Part shown: positions 1 through 8,667 of the stretch, piece after piece
How the letters are laid out: the number at the start of each line of letters is the position of its first letter
Numbering within the stretch: the first letter of the stretch is position 1
Notes under the pieces: generated by a model
Told to the model about the DNA's origin: nothing
The model's input: only the letters and a program-made list of their open reading frames with translations
The model's database searches: none
Made by a program: the position numbers and the translations under genes
NCBI RefSeq assembly: GCF_900111515.1
Contig: NZ_FOHS01000001.1
Span: 937,419-1,001,418 of the forward strand
DNA length: 64,000 nt
Origin: Hymenobacter actinosclerus
Lineage (GTDB): Bacteria; Bacteroidota; Bacteroidia; Cytophagales; Hymenobacteraceae
Direction: 5' to 3'

Positions 1-781
1 AGTAGGTGCGGGTAAACTTCTCCCACACGTAGTTCTCGCCCGTTTCCGAGAGGTGCAGCATGTCGGAGGCGTAGAAGCGGTAGTCGCGCAAGTCGTCCAT
101 CAGCAGCTCGTAGGCCGGGAAGTACGTTACGTCGGGCAGCAGCTCGCTCAGGTAGTGGCAGGCCACGCGCAGCATGGCCTTGCTGGCCGAGTTGAGCACC
201 AGCGTGTCCTTGAGGTGGCGCACCGGGCTTACCGTGAGCACAAACCGCAGCTTGGGGTTGATGCGCCGCAGATACGCATGGGTTTCGGCCACGGCCGCAA
301 TTATCTCGTCGGCCGTCAGCAGCTCCTTATCGAACTGGTCGGCCGGAATTTTATGGCAGTTGCTCACCAGCTCGCCGGTTTCGCGCAGGCGGTAAGCGTA
401 GGCCGAGCCCAGCGTGAGCACCACCACATCGGCCGTGGCCAGAAACACGCCCACCTCGCGGGTGAGCTGCTGAATGTGTTGCAGCAGCTCGACCGGCGAA
501 TCGGCCCCGATTTCGGCGTGCAGGTCGTAGCTCTGCCAGCGGCCGCGGGCCTCCACCAGATGCTGCTGCCAGTCCATATCCTCGCCGGCCGCCGCGCGCA
601 GCAGCTTGCAGGCCGAAAGGGGGTTGAACACGGTGCCAAACGGATTGACCAGCGTCGCGACCTTGAACTCGGTCAGGCGCACGCCGATGGAATCCGAAAA
701 ACAGGACCCCAGCGTGAGCACCCGGGCCGAAGGCGGAAGCTGGTGGGGGAGGGGCGTAAGCGGGATTTCAGTACGAAACAT
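1..781 (-). CDS. GSCFA-domain (SGNH-hydrolase-like) protein, partial
   Basis: The reading frame is open from an ATG at 781 to the left edge, about 260 codons, so the C-terminus is missing. It carries the family signature LTLGSCFSDSIG near residues 22-33. Further on are a VVLTLGSAYAYR block, a LTVSPVRHLKDT block and a DLRDYRFYASDMLH block, in the order expected for GSCFA proteins, which belong to the GDSL/SGNH esterase superfamily. The GSCFS segment supplies the candidate nucleophile Ser/Cys and the DMLH segment the candidate Asp/His. No signal peptide is seen, so a cytoplasmic location is likely. The substrate is unknown; family members are common in Bacteroidota. It reads away from the ribosomal operon. 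No convincing -7 box precedes it. Confidence 0.85.
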   Translation of the reverse strand, partial: MFRTEIPLTPLPHQLPPSARVLTLGSCFSDSIGVRLTEFKVATLVNPFGTVFNPLSACKLLRAAAGEDMDWQQHLVEARGRWQSYDLHAEIGADSPVELLQHIQQLTREVGVFLATADVVVLTLGSAYAYRLRETGELVSNCHKIPADQFDKELLTADEIIAAVAETHAYLRRINPKLRFVLTVSPVRHLKDTLVLNSASKAMLRVACHYLSELLPDVTYFPAYELLMDDLRDYRFYASDMLHLSETGENYVWEKFTRTY

Positions 782-1090
782 TGGGCTGGATAGGGCCCCG
801 GAGTGGGCCGGCGGGCGGCAGACAACCAACCAAACGGCCCGCGCCCGGCCAAACGGGCCGGTCAGCGGGGCGCATCACTGATAACAGGACGCGGCTCAGT
901 TGCTGCTTTGAAGATGGGAGAGAAACGCCGCCGGCCGCCCCGGAAAGGCAGCCGACTCAGCGGTTTTACGAACAAAGGTCGTAATAAGTGCTGCAGTATA
1001 CGGCACGGCCAACAAAGAAAACGCCCGGCTGCCAAAGCAAACAATGCAAAAGCACATTGCGTCCTAGGCGGCTATCGGGGCTGCGAGGTA
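782..1090. other. 309-bp spacer without a supported gene
   Basis: GC-rich spacer between the GSCFA gene and the MORN/TonB-like gene. It holds an imperfect GC hairpin around 836-862 (GGCCCG/CGGGCC) without a T-run, and one copy of a 23-bp direct repeat at 1018-1040. Short open frames here have no family resemblance and are treated as chance. Confidence 0.6.
1018..1040. repeat. 23-bp direct repeat, copy 1
   Basis: This copy, running from AAAACGCCCGG to CCAAAGCAA, is identical over 23 bp to 2381-2403, where it forms the distal half of the rplI terminator hairpin. Here the matching stem half CCGGGCGTT is absent. The two copies bracket the 416-residue MORN/TonB-like gene. Confidence 0.9.
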
Positions 1091-2341
1091 TCAGGGGCGT
1101 CCACCAAGGTTAGTGGGGTAACCCTGGCGATGTTCCTCTGCCGGGGCGCCAGCAGCAGAAGGCGTGGTTGCCATTGTACGTAATTCTACCAGCACATTAC
1201 CGCTTTTATTGAAAACTAATACGATAAATCCTCCTGCTACATAGTTACTCTGATAAGTGGCAGGAGTCCAGTGGGGCATTGCTTTAACTGCCTCCAGGAC
1301 AACGCTTCTCAATGCAACGTCACTGCTAGTGGCTTCTTTAATATTTCCCGCTGAGTCAAGCTCACATCGCACTACAGTTTCAGATGGTAACCGCTGATAC
1401 CAAGGCTGGCCGGAATAACGGGCTAGGCTGCGTCGTAGTTTCGCTGCATACTCAGGAAGCGATAATGGATTGGTTGGAAACCGTAGCCCGGCCATTAACT
1501 TTTGCTGCTGCTCAAAGTGCTGGCGGGTTTCGCAGGACAACCCTATGTCAAATATGTCAGCGAATTTGCTTGGGCTTTCCAATGCAAACACCATACGTGG
1601 GGCAGTTAATGCTGCATTACCATAAACCGGTTTAGTTGCCAGCCGCCCACTGCGAAATTTACCCTCTACAAAATTTTCGATGGTGAAGGGCTTTCTATTG
1701 TGCCGCTGCAAACTCTGCCACTGGCCGTTTGGCACACCATTCACTATTTCGCCCTGAAAAATAAGGTTATTGGTATTACGTTTCACCTTGCCCCCGGGCA
1801 AAGTTGTGTAAGAAGAGGCCAGCGTGCCTTCCCAGCTACCATTACCGTTGGCTACTCTCTGAGTCCCGGTAGAATCCCAGTAAGATTCTATTCGTAAGTG
1901 ACCATCCGGCGAGAACTGCACCACTTGCCGAAGCTGTGCGTTATCATACCAGTAACGCCACTCTCCGGTCGGATTGCCTGCAACAAGCTGCCCGCGCAGT
2001 TCCATCGCGCCGTTGGCGTGAAATTGCTCTATAAGGCCGTTTGACCGGGCATTTTCATACTGCAGACGCATCGCTAAATGGCCGGTGTCCATCCAATAGT
2101 CAAGCACCTGGCCCTTGAAGTCACCGTCAGCCGTCAGACGGGTGTGGCGACGGATGCTAGCGCATTGGGGAGGGGTAAGTATATAATTCGTATCGTAGTA
2201 TAGTATAACACTATCATCCTTTATTATACGGTAGCAATCTTTCAATTCTGCGCTTGTATACAATACAGGGGTTGACTTCAGATGCTGAGTCTTGGCTACA
2301 AAAGGTAGTGTAAGCAATAAAAGCAGTAGGGTAGAGCGCAT
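1091..2341 (-). CDS. Secreted MORN-repeat protein with TonB-C-like C-terminus
   Basis: 416 residues from the ATG at 2341, chosen because it starts a clear signal peptide (MRSTLLLLLLTLPFVAKTQ); the longer frame would put 19 odd residues before it. The middle (about 70-230) holds MORN/YwqK-like repeats such as GQLVAGNPTGEWRYWYDN and GEIVNGVPNGQWQSL. The end (about 310-400) resembles the TonB C-terminal fold, with WYQRLPSETVVRCELDSAG and a final VAGGFIVLVFNKSG strand. This is a common Bacteroidota envelope architecture of unknown function. The gene is visibly more AT-rich than its neighbours and is bracketed by 23-bp direct repeats derived from the rplI terminator, suggesting later arrival. A TGCTTTTG box, one mismatch from TAnnTTTG, lies 5 nt before the start. 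Confidence 0.75.
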   Translation of the reverse strand: MRSTLLLLLLTLPFVAKTQHLKSTPVLYTSAELKDCYRIIKDDSVILYYDTNYILTPPQCASIRRHTRLTADGDFKGQVLDYWMDTGHLAMRLQYENARSNGLIEQFHANGAMELRGQLVAGNPTGEWRYWYDNAQLRQVVQFSPDGHLRIESYWDSTGTQRVANGNGSWEGTLASSYTTLPGGKVKRNTNNLIFQGEIVNGVPNGQWQSLQRHNRKPFTIENFVEGKFRSGRLATKPVYGNAALTAPRMVFALESPSKFADIFDIGLSCETRQHFEQQQKLMAGLRFPTNPLSLPEYAAKLRRSLARYSGQPWYQRLPSETVVRCELDSAGNIKEATSSDVALRSVVLEAVKAMPHWTPATYQSNYVAGGFIVLVFNKSGNVLVELRTMATTPSAAGAPAEEHRQGYPTNLGGRP

Positions 2342-2377
2342 ACAGGCAAAAGCACGACGATTGGAGCCGGGAAGATA

Positions 2378-2412
2378 AACAAAACGCCCGGCTGCCAAAG
2401 CAACCGGGCGTT
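2378..2412 (-). terminator. rplI operon terminator
   Basis: Stem AACGCCCGG (2383-2391) pairs with CCGGGCGTT (2404-2412) around a 12-nt loop. On the minus strand it is followed by TTTTGTTT. It lies 32 nt past the rplI stop, so it is a Rho-independent terminator for the rpsF-rpsR-rplI operon. Confidence 0.85.
2381..2403. repeat. 23-bp direct repeat, copy 2 (within rplI terminator)
   Basis: Identical to 1018-1040. This copy is complete with its hairpin partner arm, so it is probably the original site; the other copy looks like a half-site duplicated when the intervening DNA arrived. Confidence 0.9.
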
Positions 2413-2443
2413 TCGTGGGCCTTGATGGGGTTTCTGCGGCAGC

Positions 2444-2887
2444 TTACTCAGCTACTACGTTGAAGCGAATCTTGTGCTTCACCTCGCGGTGCAGGTCGGC
2501 CGAAGCAGTGTACTCGCCTACCGACGTGGGGTCGGAGTCGAACGAGAGACGCTTGCGGTCTACCTCGATGCCCTTCGCCTTAAGGGCGTCGGACAGCTGT
2601 AGCGTGGTCACGCGGCCGAAAATCTTGCCGCTTTCGCCCACCTTGGCCGGAATGTCCAGTACCATGTCACCGATCTGGTCGGCCAGGCCCTGAGCATCGC
2701 CTTTCACCTTGTCAGCTTTGTGGGCTGCCTGGCGGACGTTTTCAGCTACGATTTTCTTGTTGGTTTTGTCGGCCAGTACGGCCAGGCCCTGGGGCATCAG
2801 GTAATTGCGGCCGTAGCCGGGCTTTACCGTCACGAGGTCGTTCTTGTAGCCGAGGCCCTTAACGTCGTCTTTGAGAAATACTTCCAT
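2444..2887 (-). CDS. rplI: 50S ribosomal protein L9
   Basis: 147 residues, the normal length for L9. The N-terminal domain begins MEVFLKDDVKGLGYKNDLV and continues with VKPGYGRNYLMPQGLA, the L9 signature that binds domain V of 23S rRNA near the L1 stalk. A central alpha-helix (about 40-75) leads to the C-terminal domain with GKIFGRVTTLQLSDAL. It is the last gene of rpsF-rpsR-rplI. The 96-nt gap to rpsR is filled by a palindromic repeat (2898-2971), and a strong terminator follows. Confidence 0.97.
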   Translation of the reverse strand: MEVFLKDDVKGLGYKNDLVTVKPGYGRNYLMPQGLAVLADKTNKKIVAENVRQAAHKADKVKGDAQGLADQIGDMVLDIPAKVGESGKIFGRVTTLQLSDALKAKGIEVDRKRLSFDSDPTSVGEYTASADLHREVKHKIRFNVVAE

Positions 2888-2897
2888 GTCTTTTTTG

Positions 2898-2971
2898 AGT
2901 TGCTAGTTGTTAGTTGTCAGTTGTTAGATTCACAAGGCCTGCTTCAGCTAACAACTGACAACTAACAACTA
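2898..2971. repeat. Heptad palindrome A (rpsR-rplI gap)
   Basis: The left arm (2898-2927) and right arm (2948-2971) pair perfectly over 24 bp. Both are tandem heptamers of the TTAGTTG / CAACTAA type. The 20-nt centre contains AAGGCCT. The element fills the spacer inside a ribosomal protein operon, ending 10 nt before the rplI ATG. Confidence 0.9.
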
Positions 2972-2983
2972 AATATCAACAAC

Positions 2984-3235
2984 TTATTTCAACGAGTCGG
3001 TTACGTAGGGCATCAGGGCCAGGTGGCGCGCCTTGGCAACGGCCTGGGCTACTTTACGCTGGAACTTGAGGCTGGTGCCGGTGATGCGACGGGGCAGAAT
3101 GCGGCCCTGCTCGTTGACGAACTTCAGCAGGAAGTTCGGGTCTTTGTAGTCGACGTACTTGATGCCGGCCTTCTGGAAGCGGCAGTACTTCTTACGGGCG
3201 TCCTGCTTGTGCAGACGCTCGTTGGCGAGACTCAT
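2984..3235 (-). CDS. rpsR: 30S ribosomal protein S18
   Basis: 83 residues from the ATG at 3235 ([20 protein letters not shown]). A TTG six codons upstream (3253) would overlap the rpsF stop and give 89 residues; the ATG is preferred because it gives the usual length. The conserved core has [19 protein letters not shown] and [20 protein letters not shown], ending [16 protein letters not shown]18 pairs with S6 on the small subunit platform, matching its position directly after rpsF. The CRFQK segment keeps only one of the zinc-type cysteines seen in some S18 proteins. Confidence 0.95.
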   Translation of the reverse strand: MSLANERLHKQDARKKYCRFQKAGIKYVDYKDPNFLLKFVNEQGRILPRRITGTSLKFQRKVAQAVAKARHLALMPYVTDSLK

Positions 3236-3245
3236 TTTACGTTGC

Positions 3246-3617
3246 TTAGCCAACTGCTTCGGACGTTTTAGGTTTGGGTTGATTCATTTCGCCTTTGCGA
3301 CGACGGCCCGCGTACTCTACGGCGAACTTGTCGAGCACCGTGGTGAGGAAGCGGATAACGCGCTCATCGCGACGGAAGGCCAACTCCAGCACATCGACGA
3401 TGTTGCCTTCGCCGGTGAACTCCACGAGGAAATAATACCCGGTGTTTTTTTTCTCGATCGGGTAGGCCAGCTTTTTCAGGCCCCACGATTCAAGGTTGAT
3501 GATGTCGGCGCTATTTTCCTTAAGCACCTGCGAGAACTTCTCGACCGTCTCTTGCACCTGGCTCTCGTTCAACACGGGAGTCAGAATGAAGACCGTCTCG
3601 TAATTTCTTACTGCCAT
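3246..3617 (-). CDS. rpsF: 30S ribosomal protein S6
   Basis: 123 residues starting at an ATG. The N-terminus [18 protein letters not shown] is the typical S6 beginning. The core has [19 protein letters not shown] and a [16 protein letters not shown] helix, followed by a basic tail rich in Lys and Pro. S6 is an RNA-recognition-like fold that binds S18 and 16S rRNA. First gene of the rpsF-rpsR-rplI operon, transcribed divergently from the respiratory cluster. A -7 box (TACCTTTG) lies about 42 nt upstream. Confidence 0.97.
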   Translation of the reverse strand: MAVRNYETVFILTPVLNESQVQETVEKFSQVLKENSADIINLESWGLKKLAYPIEKKNTGYYFLVEFTGEGNIVDVLELAFRRDERVIRFLTTVLDKFAVEYAGRRRKGEMNQPKPKTSEAVG

Positions 3618-3658
3618 TACGACGGGGTGGAATGTGATGTGAAAAAATAAATGAGGTG

Positions 3659-3666
3659 CAAAGGTA
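3659..3666 (-). promoter_or_regulatory. Bacteroidota -7 box for rpsF
   Basis: TACCTTTG on the minus strand matches TAnnTTTG. It lies 41 nt before the rpsF ATG. No good TTTG -33 element sits at the usual 19-nt spacing. Confidence 0.5.
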
Positions 3667-3840
3667 CGTTTTTATACCACAATAACCACCTATATAAAAG
3701 GGCTTTGCCTTAAAAGATTTGCGGCCTGCTATTTTGATGGAGCCTGCCCAAACCTTCTCCTTATAGTATAGGTTTTTCAACCGGAGAAAATTAGGCCTGG
3801 CGCAGCAGAGAGCCGCCAGCGCCGAACGATACGAGTAATA

Positions 3841-3874
3841 GCGCTTTAGGCCCTGCCGAAGCAGGGTAAAGGCG
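3841..3874. other. Orphan GC hairpin upstream of the act promoter
   Basis: GCGCTTTA-gg-CCCTGC, tetraloop CGAA, then GCAGGG-TAAAG-g-CGC form a long stem. There is no gene directly upstream on the plus strand for it to terminate. It could belong to a small RNA or be an operator; function unknown. Confidence 0.45.
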
Positions 3875-3927
3875 CATTTAGAATGAATCTAAGCTTGTTA
3901 GCAGGGGCGAAAATTAGCCTGTTCAGG

Positions 3928-3958
3928 TTTGTCGTCTGGCTTTCCCAAGCTACATTTG
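3928..3958 (+). promoter_or_regulatory. actA operon promoter
   Basis: TTTG (3928-3931), a 19-nt spacer and TACATTTG (3951-3958) match the Bacteroidota -33/-7 consensus in both sequence and spacing. The predicted start leaves a leader of about 40 nt before the actA ATG at 4006. Confidence 0.75.
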
Positions 3959-4005
3959 TGCCCTTGAAGCACCCCCGCGTTTCTTTTTTTTAGCTAATCT
4001 GTGCG

Positions 4006-5361
4006 ATGGATAGCATCCGACTACGTTCCCTTCCCCGCCTCTTTCTCGCTCTGCTTCTGTTCTTTGTTAGCTTTGGCTATGCCACGGCCCAGGGAGAACA
4101 GCCAGCTGCCGGTGAGGTAGGCACTTCTAAAAACCCCAGCGAGGCCGGCGTAACGCCCGGTGGCGTAGCTGCTGCGGCTCCGGCCGCCGCCGCTGGCACC
4201 ACCACCGGCGACCCCGCCGCCATTGCCGCCGGCGATGCGCTGTTCAAGTCCAACTGCGCCCAGTGCCACGCCGTCCATGAGGTGGTAGTAGGCCCGGCGC
4301 TGGCGGGCGTCAGCAAAAAGCACAACATGCCCTGGCTGATTTCCTGGATCAAGAACTCCAGCAAAATGGTAGCCAGCGGCGATGCGGAGGCCGTGAAAAT
4401 CTTCAACGAGTACCAGAAGCAGCAGATGCCCAGCTTCCAGCTCTCGGATGCTGAAATCACCTCAATCATTGCTTACGTTGATGCTGAAACGGCCAAGCCT
4501 GCCGGTACTCCTACTGGTCTGACAGCTGATTCGGGCGGCAACACCGTCGTAGACGGCACGGCTGCGGCCAACGGCGACTCGGGCAGCGCCATGAACATCC
4601 TGCTGATTGTGCTGGTGGTGGTGCTGATTGTGCTGGTAGTAACGCTGGTGATTATCGCCAACATCATGAAGGATGTGCTGCGCGGCCGCAAGGACCTCGA
4701 CGGCCGCGACCGGGAGCAGATCGAAGAGCGTTTCGACTACAGCCGCATCTACAAGTCGACGGCCGTGCGCGGCATCGTAGGCACCGTGTTCGTGCTGGCC
4801 GTGCTCTACGAAACCATTCAGGGTGCCATGGGCGTCGGCCTGAGCCAGGGCTACCAGCCTACCCAGCCCATTGCCTTCTCGCACAAGCTGCACGCCGGCG
4901 AAAACCAGATCAACTGTGCCTACTGCCACACTTCGGTGTACAAGGGCAAATCGGCCAACATTCCGTCGCCTAACATCTGCATGAACTGCCACTCGCAGAT
5001 CAAGACGGAGTCGCCGGAAATCAAGAAAATCTACCGCGCCATCGAGCGCAAGCAGCCCATCCAGTGGGTGCGGATTCACAACATTCCGGACCTGGCCTAC
5101 TTCAACCACTCCCAGCACACCCAGGTGGCTGGCCTAGAGTGCCAGACCTGCCACGGTCCGATTGAGAACATGGAAGTAGTGTACCAGTACTCGGCCCTGA
5201 CCATGGGCTGGTGCATCAACTGCCACCGCGAGACGCCCCTCAATACTAAGGGCAACGGCTACTACGACAACCTCGTGAAGCTGCACGACTCGAAGAACGG
5301 CGCCGTACCCTTCACGGTATCGTCGAACGGCGGCACTGAGTGCTCGAAGTGCCACTACTAA
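4006..5361 (+). CDS. actA: Alternative complex III multiheme cytochrome c subunit ActA (hexaheme)
   Basis: 451 residues with a signal/anchor segment (about 10-28). Six CxxCH heme c motifs are visible: CAQCH (84), CAYCH (304), CMNCH (325), CQTCH (379), CINCH (403) and CSKCH (446). The first lies in a separate mono-heme cytochrome c domain (about 70-165). It is joined by an Ala/Gly-rich linker and a membrane helix (about 196-220), plus another hydrophobic stretch (about 255-275), to the pentaheme domain typical of ActA. ActA passes electrons from the quinol:electron acceptor oxidoreductase complex to the terminal oxidase on the periplasmic face. It leads the act cluster behind a good promoter. 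The fused N-terminal mono-heme domain is the notable feature. Confidence 0.93.
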   Translation: MDSIRLRSLPRLFLALLLFFVSFGYATAQGEQPAAGEVGTSKNPSEAGVTPGGVAAAAPAAAAGTTTGDPAAIAAGDALFKSNCAQCHAVHEVVVGPALAGVSKKHNMPWLISWIKNSSKMVASGDAEAVKIFNEYQKQQMPSFQLSDAEITSIIAYVDAETAKPAGTPTGLTADSGGNTVVDGTAAANGDSGSAMNILLIVLVVVLIVLVVTLVIIANIMKDVLRGRKDLDGRDREQIEERFDYSRIYKSTAVRGIVGTVFVLAVLYETIQGAMGVGLSQGYQPTQPIAFSHKLHAGENQINCAYCHTSVYKGKSANIPSPNICMNCHSQIKTESPEIKKIYRAIERKQPIQWVRIHNIPDLAYFNHSQHTQVAGLECQTCHGPIENMEVVYQYSALTMGWCINCHRETPLNTKGNGYYDNLVKLHDSKNGAVPFTVSSNGGTECSKCHY

Positions 5362-5525
5362 GGGTTTAAGCGCCTGGGCTGTTCGGGTTTCTGTTTAGAA
5401 GTCTGCTCCCCGGCTGCGCTAGCCGACCAACACATAACTTCCCAAGTCAAGACAAGCACCATCCTGCGGACTGAAGGGCGTCGAATCCAAGACCCCGCCT
5501 CCGCAAGAGCCCAAGCCCCCAACAA

Positions 5526-8500
5526 ATGCAAGAGTCGCCTAAGTACTGGAAGGGAATTGAGGAGCTGGAAAACTCACCGGAGTTCATCAAGAACGCCATG
5601 ACGGAGTTTGCCGACTTCATGCCGGTAAAGGAAACGTATGGTTCGACGGACGCTTCGGTGGCCCCGCGCCGCGACTTTCTGAAGCTCATGGGCTTCGGAC
5701 TGGCCGCCGCTACGCTGGCCAGCTGCGAGGCGCCCATTAAGAAGGCCATTCCCTACCTCAACAAGCCCGAAGAAGTTGATCCCAGCATCGCCAACTTCTA
5801 CGCCTCCACGTTCTTCAACGGCCAGGATTACAACAGCGTACTGGTAAAAACCCGCGAGGGCCGGCCAATCAAGCTCGAGGGTAACCCGGAGTCGCCCATC
5901 ACCCGTGGAGGCCTCTCGGCCCGCGCCCAGGCTTCGGTGCTGAGCCTCTACGACAATGCCCGCCTGCAGTTCTTCACCAAGAAGGGCCAGCGCATTGCCA
6001 CCGACCAGCTCGACCAGGAAGTACGCGCCGCGCTGGCCGGTGCCGGCCGCGTGGCTATCGTGTCGCCGACCATCATCAGCCCCTCGACCAAGAAAGTCAT
6101 CAACGAGTTTGCCACCCGCTTCGGTGGGGCCGAGCACGTGATGTACGATGTGAATTCGAGCTCGGCGCTGCTGCGCGCCAATGGCGGCGTACTGCCGGCC
6201 TACGATTTCAGCAAGGCCGATGTGATTGTGGGCCTCGATGCCGACTTCCTGGGTACCTGGATTTCGCCGGTTGAGTTTGCCCGCCAGTACGTGGAAAACC
6301 GCAAGGTGTCGCGCGAAAAGCGCACCATGTCGAAGCACTACCAGTTCGAAACCAACCTCTCGCTGACCGGCTCCAACGCCGACGTGCGCGAGTCGCTGAA
6401 GCCCTCGGCTATGGGCGCGGCTACGGCCGACCTGTATAACGCCGTAGTAGGAGGGGGCGCTGCCCCGGCTTCCAAGAAGCTGGCCGAAGCCGCTGCCGCG
6501 CTGCGTCAGGCCGGTTCGCGCGGCCTCGTCGTATCGGGCATTAACGACCCCGGTATTCAGACGCTGGTAGCCGCCATCAACAAGCAGCTGGGCTCAGCCG
6601 CCGTTGATACGGCTAACCCTTCGTTTGTCCGCCAGGGCGACGACGCCCGCATGGCCCGTCTGATCAAGGACATCGTCGGCGGCCAGATTGGCGCGGTGGT
6701 TTTCTACAACGCCAACCCCGTATACGACCACCCAATGGGGGCCGAGCTAGGCAAGGCGCTGGCGACCGGCAAGGTGAAAACGAGCATCTCGCTCAATGAC
6801 CGCCTCGACGAAACCGGCAAACTCTGCCTGTACGCCGCTCCCGACCACCACTTCCTGGAATCGTGGAACGACTACGAGCCCAAGCGCGGCTACCTGAGCC
6901 TGGCTCAGCCGGTGATTACGCCGCTGTTCGCCACCCGCCAGGCGCAGGATTCGCTCCTGACCTGGGCTGGTAACCCCACTACTTACTACAACTACCTGCG
7001 CCAGCAGTGGCAGGGAGTACTGGGCAGCGCCGGCTTCGTGAAGGCCTGGGACAAGGCCGTGCACGACGGCGTAGCCCGCGGCTCGGCTCTGCCCGCCCCG
7101 GCCGCGCAGCTCGAACCTGCCATGGATGTGAACAGCGCCATGAGCGCCGTCCGCGCCAACAAGGGCGGTGGCATCGAGCTGGCCATTTACGAGAAAGTGG
7201 GTCTTGGCAACGGCACTCAGGCCAACAACCCCTGGCTGCAGGAACTGCCCGACCCGATTTCGAAGGCTACCTGGGGCAACTACGTAACTGTAACCCGTGC
7301 CTACGCCATCGAGCAGAAGCTGGAGCAGGGCGACGTTGTGAAAGTGACGGCCAATGGCCAGAGCATTCAGCTGCCCGTCCTGATTCAACCCGGCCAGGCC
7401 GCCGGTACCATTGGCATTGCCCTGGGCTACGGCCGCGAGGCGGCCGGCAAAGTGGCCGACCAGATTGGTGCCAACGTGCTGCCGCTGGCTACCATGCGCA
7501 ACGGTGCCATCAGCTACACCACTGCGGTGCAGATTGAGAAGACCGGCACCCAGTCGCCAATTGCCCAGACCCAGACCCACCATACCATCATGGACCGGGA
7601 AGAGGTAGTGCAGGTGGCTTCGCTTAAAGAGTACCAGGCCGACCCCAAGAAGGTAACAGAGTACGTAAAGATCCTCACCCCTGAAGGCCTGGAAGCACCC
7701 CAGAAGGTGTCGCTGTGGCAGGATTACGAGTACAAGAACCACCACTGGGGCATGGCCATCGACCTCAACTCCTGCATCGGCTGCGGCTCGTGCGTAGTTG
7801 GTTGTCAGGCCGAGAACAACGTGGCCGTAGTAGGCAAGCAGGAAGTGATCAACCGCCGCGAGATGCACTGGATGCGGATTGACCGCTACTACAGCTCCGA
7901 TGCCACCCGCGAGGATTTCGAAACCAAGGGCAAGCTCGACACCTACGCGGCCATGGAAGATCCGTCGGCCAACCCGTCGGTGGTGTTCCAGCCCCTCATG
8001 TGCCAGCACTGTAACCACGCGCCCTGCGAAACGGTGTGCCCGGTACTGGCCACTACCCACAGCTCGGAAGGTCTCAACCAGATGACCTACAACCGTTGCG
8101 TGGGTACCCGCTACTGCGCCAACAACTGCCCTTACAAGGTGCGTCGCTTCAACTGGTTCTCGTACTACTCCAACGAGAAGTTCGAAACCGTGAACGGCCA
8201 CATGTTCACCGATCTGGGCCGCATGGTCCTCAACCCCGATGTAACGGTACGGGCCCGCGGCGTGATGGAGAAGTGCTCCATGTGCGTGCAGCGGATTCAG
8301 CTCGGCAAGCTCGAGGCCAAGAAGGAAAAGCGTCGTCCGAAGGATGGCGAAATCGTCTCGGCCTGCGCGCAGTCGTGCCCCACCCAGGCCATCGTGTTCG
8401 GCGATATGCGCGACCCCGAGTCGCGCCTCTCGCAGCTGTTGCGCCGCGAGGATGGTGAGCGGGCTTTCCATGCCCTGAGCTCCATCAACGTGCAGCCCAA

Positions 8501-8555
8501 CATCACGTACCTGACCAAGATCCGCAACACGGACCAACTTGATTTCAACGTTTAA
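5526..8555 (+). CDS. actB: Alternative complex III iron-sulfur/molybdopterin-like subunit ActB
   Basis: 1009 residues, a fusion of a molybdopterin-oxidoreductase-like domain (about 50-720) and a ferredoxin-like domain (about 735-1009). A Tat-type RRDFLKLMGFGLAAATLASC starts at residue 48; about 47 residues before it are normal for this family. Iron-sulfur ligands are seen as CIGCGSCVVGC (750), CQHCNHAPCETVC (826), CVGTRYCANNC (858), CSMC (917) and CAQSC (947), giving room for one [3Fe-4S] and three [4Fe-4S] clusters as in known ActB. No Mo-cofactor Cys/Ser ligand was recognised, as expected for complex III. It follows actA after 164 nt. Confidence 0.95.
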   Translation: MQESPKYWKGIEELENSPEFIKNAMTEFADFMPVKETYGSTDASVAPRRDFLKLMGFGLAAATLASCEAPIKKAIPYLNKPEEVDPSIANFYASTFFNGQDYNSVLVKTREGRPIKLEGNPESPITRGGLSARAQASVLSLYDNARLQFFTKKGQRIATDQLDQEVRAALAGAGRVAIVSPTIISPSTKKVINEFATRFGGAEHVMYDVNSSSALLRANGGVLPAYDFSKADVIVGLDADFLGTWISPVEFARQYVENRKVSREKRTMSKHYQFETNLSLTGSNADVRESLKPSAMGAATADLYNAVVGGGAAPASKKLAEAAAALRQAGSRGLVVSGINDPGIQTLVAAINKQLGSAAVDTANPSFVRQGDDARMARLIKDIVGGQIGAVVFYNANPVYDHPMGAELGKALATGKVKTSISLNDRLDETGKLCLYAAPDHHFLESWNDYEPKRGYLSLAQPVITPLFATRQAQDSLLTWAGNPTTYYNYLRQQWQGVLGSAGFVKAWDKAVHDGVARGSALPAPAAQLEPAMDVNSAMSAVRANKGGGIELAIYEKVGLGNGTQANNPWLQELPDPISKATWGNYVTVTRAYAIEQKLEQGDVVKVTANGQSIQLPVLIQPGQAAGTIGIALGYGREAAGKVADQIGANVLPLATMRNGAISYTTAVQIEKTGTQSPIAQTQTHHTIMDREEVVQVASLKEYQADPKKVTEYVKILTPEGLEAPQKVSLWQDYEYKNHHWGMAIDLNSCIGCGSCVVGCQAENNVAVVGKQEVINRREMHWMRIDRYYSSDATREDFETKGKLDTYAAMEDPSANPSVVFQPLMCQHCNHAPCETVCPVLATTHSSEGLNQMTYNRCVGTRYCANNCPYKVRRFNWFSYYSNEKFETVNGHMFTDLGRMVLNPDVTVRARGVMEKCSMCVQRIQLGKLEAKKEKRRPKDGEIVSACAQSCPTQAIVFGDMRDPESRLSQLLRREDGERAFHALSSINVQPNITYLTKIRNTDQLDFNV

Positions 8556-8667
8556 TCTCGGTGCTTAGCTTGTTGGGGATTTAGGGAGTTGGTTTTTAGC
8601 GCCAGTTCGCCCGCCACGAAGCCAAGTCCCCGAGTCCCTGAAGCCCCAACAACCAAATTCAACCACT

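Larger units (their letters stand above)
3618..4005. other. Divergent promoter region between rpsF and actA
   Basis: 388 bp without a supported gene. It holds the rpsF -7 box (3659-3666), an unexplained strong hairpin (3841-3874), an imperfect TTTAGAATGAATCTAAG palindrome (3879-3895) and a full-consensus promoter for actA (3928-3958). Confidence 0.7.

Noticed and set aside
782..1090. Short plus-strand frames in the GSCFA upstream gap
   Set aside because: Arg/Gly/Pro-rich readings without starts, motifs or promoters; they cross the direct repeat.
3520..3780. 86-codon minus-strand frame overlapping the rpsF start
   Set aside because: It runs across the rpsF promoter and start and has no recognisable features; chance frame in AT-richer DNA.
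6747..8537. Open frame of 596 codons antisense to actB
   Set aside because: Shadow of actB in a GC-rich genome; no family resemblance, while the plus strand has all iron-sulfur ligands.
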